The notes beneath the pieces are model-generated. The model was given only the letters and a program-made list of their open reading frames with translations. It did not search any database and was not told the origin of the DNA. From NCBI GenBank assembly GCA_029432775.1, contig JAROAZ010000001.1:186001-250000 (forward strand): DNA of 64,000 nt. Direction: 5' to 3'. The position numbers and the translations under genes were made by a program. Source of the stretch: Pontiellaceae bacterium B12227 (lineage in GTDB: Bacteria; Verrucomicrobiota; Kiritimatiellia; Kiritimatiellales; Pontiellaceae). Of this stretch, positions 62,453-64,000 are shown piece by piece. Every line of letters starts with the position of its first letter. The stretch's first letter is position 1.

Positions 62453-63290
62453 GTTTAATTTCCGCAAATCGTCGTTCTATTTCTTCGAGGGTTCCAATGG
62501 TGAGAAAAACATCATACTCCACAACCAGTCCTCCTTTGAGGGCGAAGGTCCTGACCGGCGCAATATAGGAGCAGGCCGAAGCCTCAGATCCGGTGGCCCC
62601 GGTGCCGAACCGATAGCACGTAAAACCATCAGTCCCCGGGGTGTAAATTCCGATTCCCCAATCATCCTGGTTCAGCCAGGCCGTCCAATGTTCGGAAGTA
62701 CGGCCGGATTCATTGGGCCAGCCGGGAATGCGACGAATCAGTTTACCGTCCGTATAGTAGACCAGGTTCGACAAAGCTGCATCGACAAAAACGGCCGGCA
62801 TTTCCTGATGGCGGGGCTTGCCTTGATCCTTTCCGGTGAAGCTCATTTTAAAGGTCACTTTTGCAACCGCCCCCGTGAGCATCAGGGTTTGTTCCATGAT
62901 GGCCTCCGGACAGCGTTGCCCTCCCGACCAGTTGCGCGGTTCGATCTTCGCGTAGAGGGATTGCTCTGTTTTGCGGAAGGCCAGAGTCGCGGCTTTCTTG
63001 CCGTCCCAGCTACCGCCCTGCACCGGATTATAGGTCCACGGCTTTTTGTTCCAGAAGGAGCCGTCGGGCGCACCGTAGTAGGACTGTTGGATAAAACGGC
63101 CCTCATCGAAATGATTCAGCAGGTTCCGACCGGTCTTGCTCTCGCCGAAATAACCGATCCCCGAACCGCGCGCCTTATCCACACCGATGCGAACCACACC
63201 GTTATCTAGATATTCCCACTCACTCTCAGCCATGGCGCATGACAAAGCAGTAGAAACCGCCAAAGTGATCCATGCCATCTTGTTTCTCAT
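62439..63290 (-). CDS. Secreted protein of unknown function in a carbohydrate locus
   Basis: 283 residues with a signal peptide (MRNKMAWITLAVSTALSCAMA). The mature protein starts SEWEYLDNGVVRIGVDKARG and continues with GYFGESKTGRNLLNHFDEGRFIQQSYYG, an opening I have seen in secreted beta-sandwich proteins of Planctomycetes/Verrucomicrobia polysaccharide loci, possibly a galactose-mutarotase-like fold. No catalytic residues can be assigned. Its 3' end overlaps the GH106-like start by 14 bases, so the two are translationally coupled and probably work on the same glycan. Confidence 0.78.
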   Translation of the reverse strand: MRNKMAWITLAVSTALSCAMAESEWEYLDNGVVRIGVDKARGSGIGYFGESKTGRNLLNHFDEGRFIQQSYYGAPDGSFWNKKPWTYNPVQGGSWDGKKAATLAFRKTEQSLYAKIEPRNWSGGQRCPEAIMEQTLMLTGAVAKVTFKMSFTGKDQGKPRHQEMPAVFVDAALSNLVYYTDGKLIRRIPGWPNESGRTSEHWTAWLNQDDWGIGIYTPGTDGFTCYRFGTGATGSEASACSYIAPVRTFALKGGLVVEYDVFLTIGTLEEIERRFAEIKHDNG

Positions 63291-63395
63291 ATAAAAATCC
63301 CGGTTTAAGTTTAAAACAGTAGACGATCCGGCCTAAGAGAACCATAACGATTGCGCCTTCCTATAGGATGATATGGCCACGCACGAACCCATCTG

Positions 63396-63427
63396 AAAAA
63401 AATGCCCCGCTGCAATCAGCGAGGCAT
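63396..63427 (-). terminator. Rho-independent terminator of the PEP-CTERM gene
   Basis: On the minus strand: ATGCC and CGCTG pair across a short loop with CAGCG and GGCAT, followed by seven T residues. It lies 28 bases beyond the PEP-CTERM stop. Confidence 0.88.
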
Positions 63428-63454
63428 TACGAAAACCTGAATGACGACTTCCTG

Positions 63455-64000
63455 CTACATCATCAAACGTCGAACGAAGAGCATGCCCCCACCCATGGCC
63501 ACAATCATCCCCAGCGTGGCCGGTTCCGGAATCGTTTCCATGAAACGGACATAATCCAGTTCGAACTCGGCCCCGGTGGTGGCGGTCGGATCAAGGCGGA
63601 ACGCCGTCAGATTACCAGTCCAATCTGCTTCCTCGGAAAAATCAAGCATGTAGGTGTGCCAGTCCCCGTCTACAGCGGCTGCGGTATCCAAATCAATTTT
63701 AGGGGTTAGGCTACCTCTGGCTCCCGTATTCCAGAAAAGGTCGATCCGGTCGCCCGCATCCCCTTTCATGCGGATTTCAACATGTTGATAGATGTCGGCA
63801 TTGATGGTAGGGGCTGTAGCACCATTACCCACCAGCCATACCTGCGAATCACCCGACGAGGCCGTTCCGGAAAGCGAGCCACCCATCACATCGGAGGCCG
63901 ACAAATTAAGCAACGTGGTATTTTGAGAATCGGCGTCATGATCGAACTCCCAGCCAATCGTGCGGCCCCGATCCATCATGATGTAGTCGATTTGCATCTG
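63455..64000 (-). CDS. PEP-CTERM secreted protein (5' end outside window)
   Basis: At least 181 residues; the frame is open to the window edge, so the N-terminus is missing. The C-terminus IPEPATLGMIVAMGGGMLF followed by VRRLMM is a textbook PEP-CTERM sorting signal (PEP motif, hydrophobic helix, basic tail), recognised by exosortase. The visible mature part (WLVGNGATAPTINADIYQ, VEIRMKGDAGDRIDLFWN) is beta-rich with a 'GDRIDLFW' segment typical of concanavalin-like or carbohydrate-binding folds in such proteins. Probably surface-exposed. Its presence indicates an exosortase gene elsewhere in the genome. Confidence 0.87.
   Translation of the reverse strand, partial: QMQIDYIMMDRGRTIGWEFDHDADSQNTTLLNLSASDVMGGSLSGTASSGDSQVWLVGNGATAPTINADIYQHVEIRMKGDAGDRIDLFWNTGARGSLTPKIDLDTAAAVDGDWHTYMLDFSEEADWTGNLTAFRLDPTATTGAEFELDYVRFMETIPEPATLGMIVAMGGGMLFVRRLMM

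Noticed and set aside
12239..62697. Palindromes considered as a CRISPR array
   Set aside because: The copies are kilobases apart and not regularly spaced; no cas genes were seen.
1..64000. Insertion sequence or prophage behind the repeats
   Set aside because: No transposase, integrase or structural phage gene was found. The repeats are short hairpins without coding capacity.

Overview
The window looks like chromosome of a marine, sugar-degrading member of the PVC superphylum, most likely a Kiritimatiellota (Pontiella-like) bacterium. This is inferred from agar/porphyran-type glycoside hydrolases beside formylglycine sulfatases, a PEP-CTERM secreted protein, moderate G+C, and many dispersed inverted repeats. 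No 16S gene is present to confirm it.

Layout. (1) 1-9959: a same-strand polysaccharide-utilisation locus for a red-algal galactan (agar/porphyran). It holds the C-terminus of a GH50-like agarase, a GPH-family sugar symporter, a secreted GH86-like agarase/porphyranase, two S1 sulfatases, a GH117-like anhydrogalactosidase and a URO-D-fold protein of unknown role. The secreted enzymes would depolymerise and desulfate the glycan, the symporter would import oligosaccharides, and the leaderless GH117 would finish the job in the cytoplasm. No SusC/SusD pair is visible. (2) 10.2-18.2 kb: housekeeping metabolism (leuCD, alr, argC, a YfcE-like phosphoesterase, glpK) and an unknown secreted protein. (3) 18.2-23.4 kb: a repeat-rich accessory stretch with an esterase, a small-protein/nucleotidyltransferase pair, a beta-propeller-peroxiredoxin fusion and an exported acetoacetate-decarboxylase-like protein. 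(4) 23.4-27.05 kb: a three-gene ABC-three-component (ABC-3C) conflict cassette: predicted nuclease, middle component, and DUF3732-type SMC-like ATPase. (5) 27.2-37.1 kb: xth, a MYG1-family protein, transporters, a GAF protein, a small lipoprotein, dgkA, a NirB-like oxidoreductase and hemW. (6) 37.2-50.2 kb: a dense core-gene block: rpmB, rpsN, gltA, a TPR protein, a LbH protein, glmM, lolD, ilvE, mcsA-mcsB-clpC, argS. (7) 50.2-51.26 kb: a roughly 1 kb A+T-rich gene-free region with clustered DnaA-box-like sites. (8) 51.26-58.2 kb: hrpA-type helicase, HAD phosphatase, CBS protein, DUF3859-like protein, trmB and tRNA-Gly. (9) 58.2-64 kb, minus strand: a PAS-SpoIIE phosphatase, then a second carbohydrate locus (GH106-like enzyme, secreted unknown protein, PEP-CTERM protein running off the window).

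Two genome-scale signals cut across the annotation. First, a 15-bp palindrome, TTCCAATSATTGGAA, occurs nine times exactly and about twenty times in variant form. It lies in several reading frames of genes and close behind stop codons, and is essentially absent from the galactan locus and the ABC-3C cassette. Second, longer imperfect inverted repeats (arms such as 'cacaaagaacacgaag' or 'ctcgcagag') lie between genes and have entered at least five coding regions without breaking the frame, like palindromic elements in Rickettsia genes. No transposase, CRISPR array, prophage or rRNA was seen.
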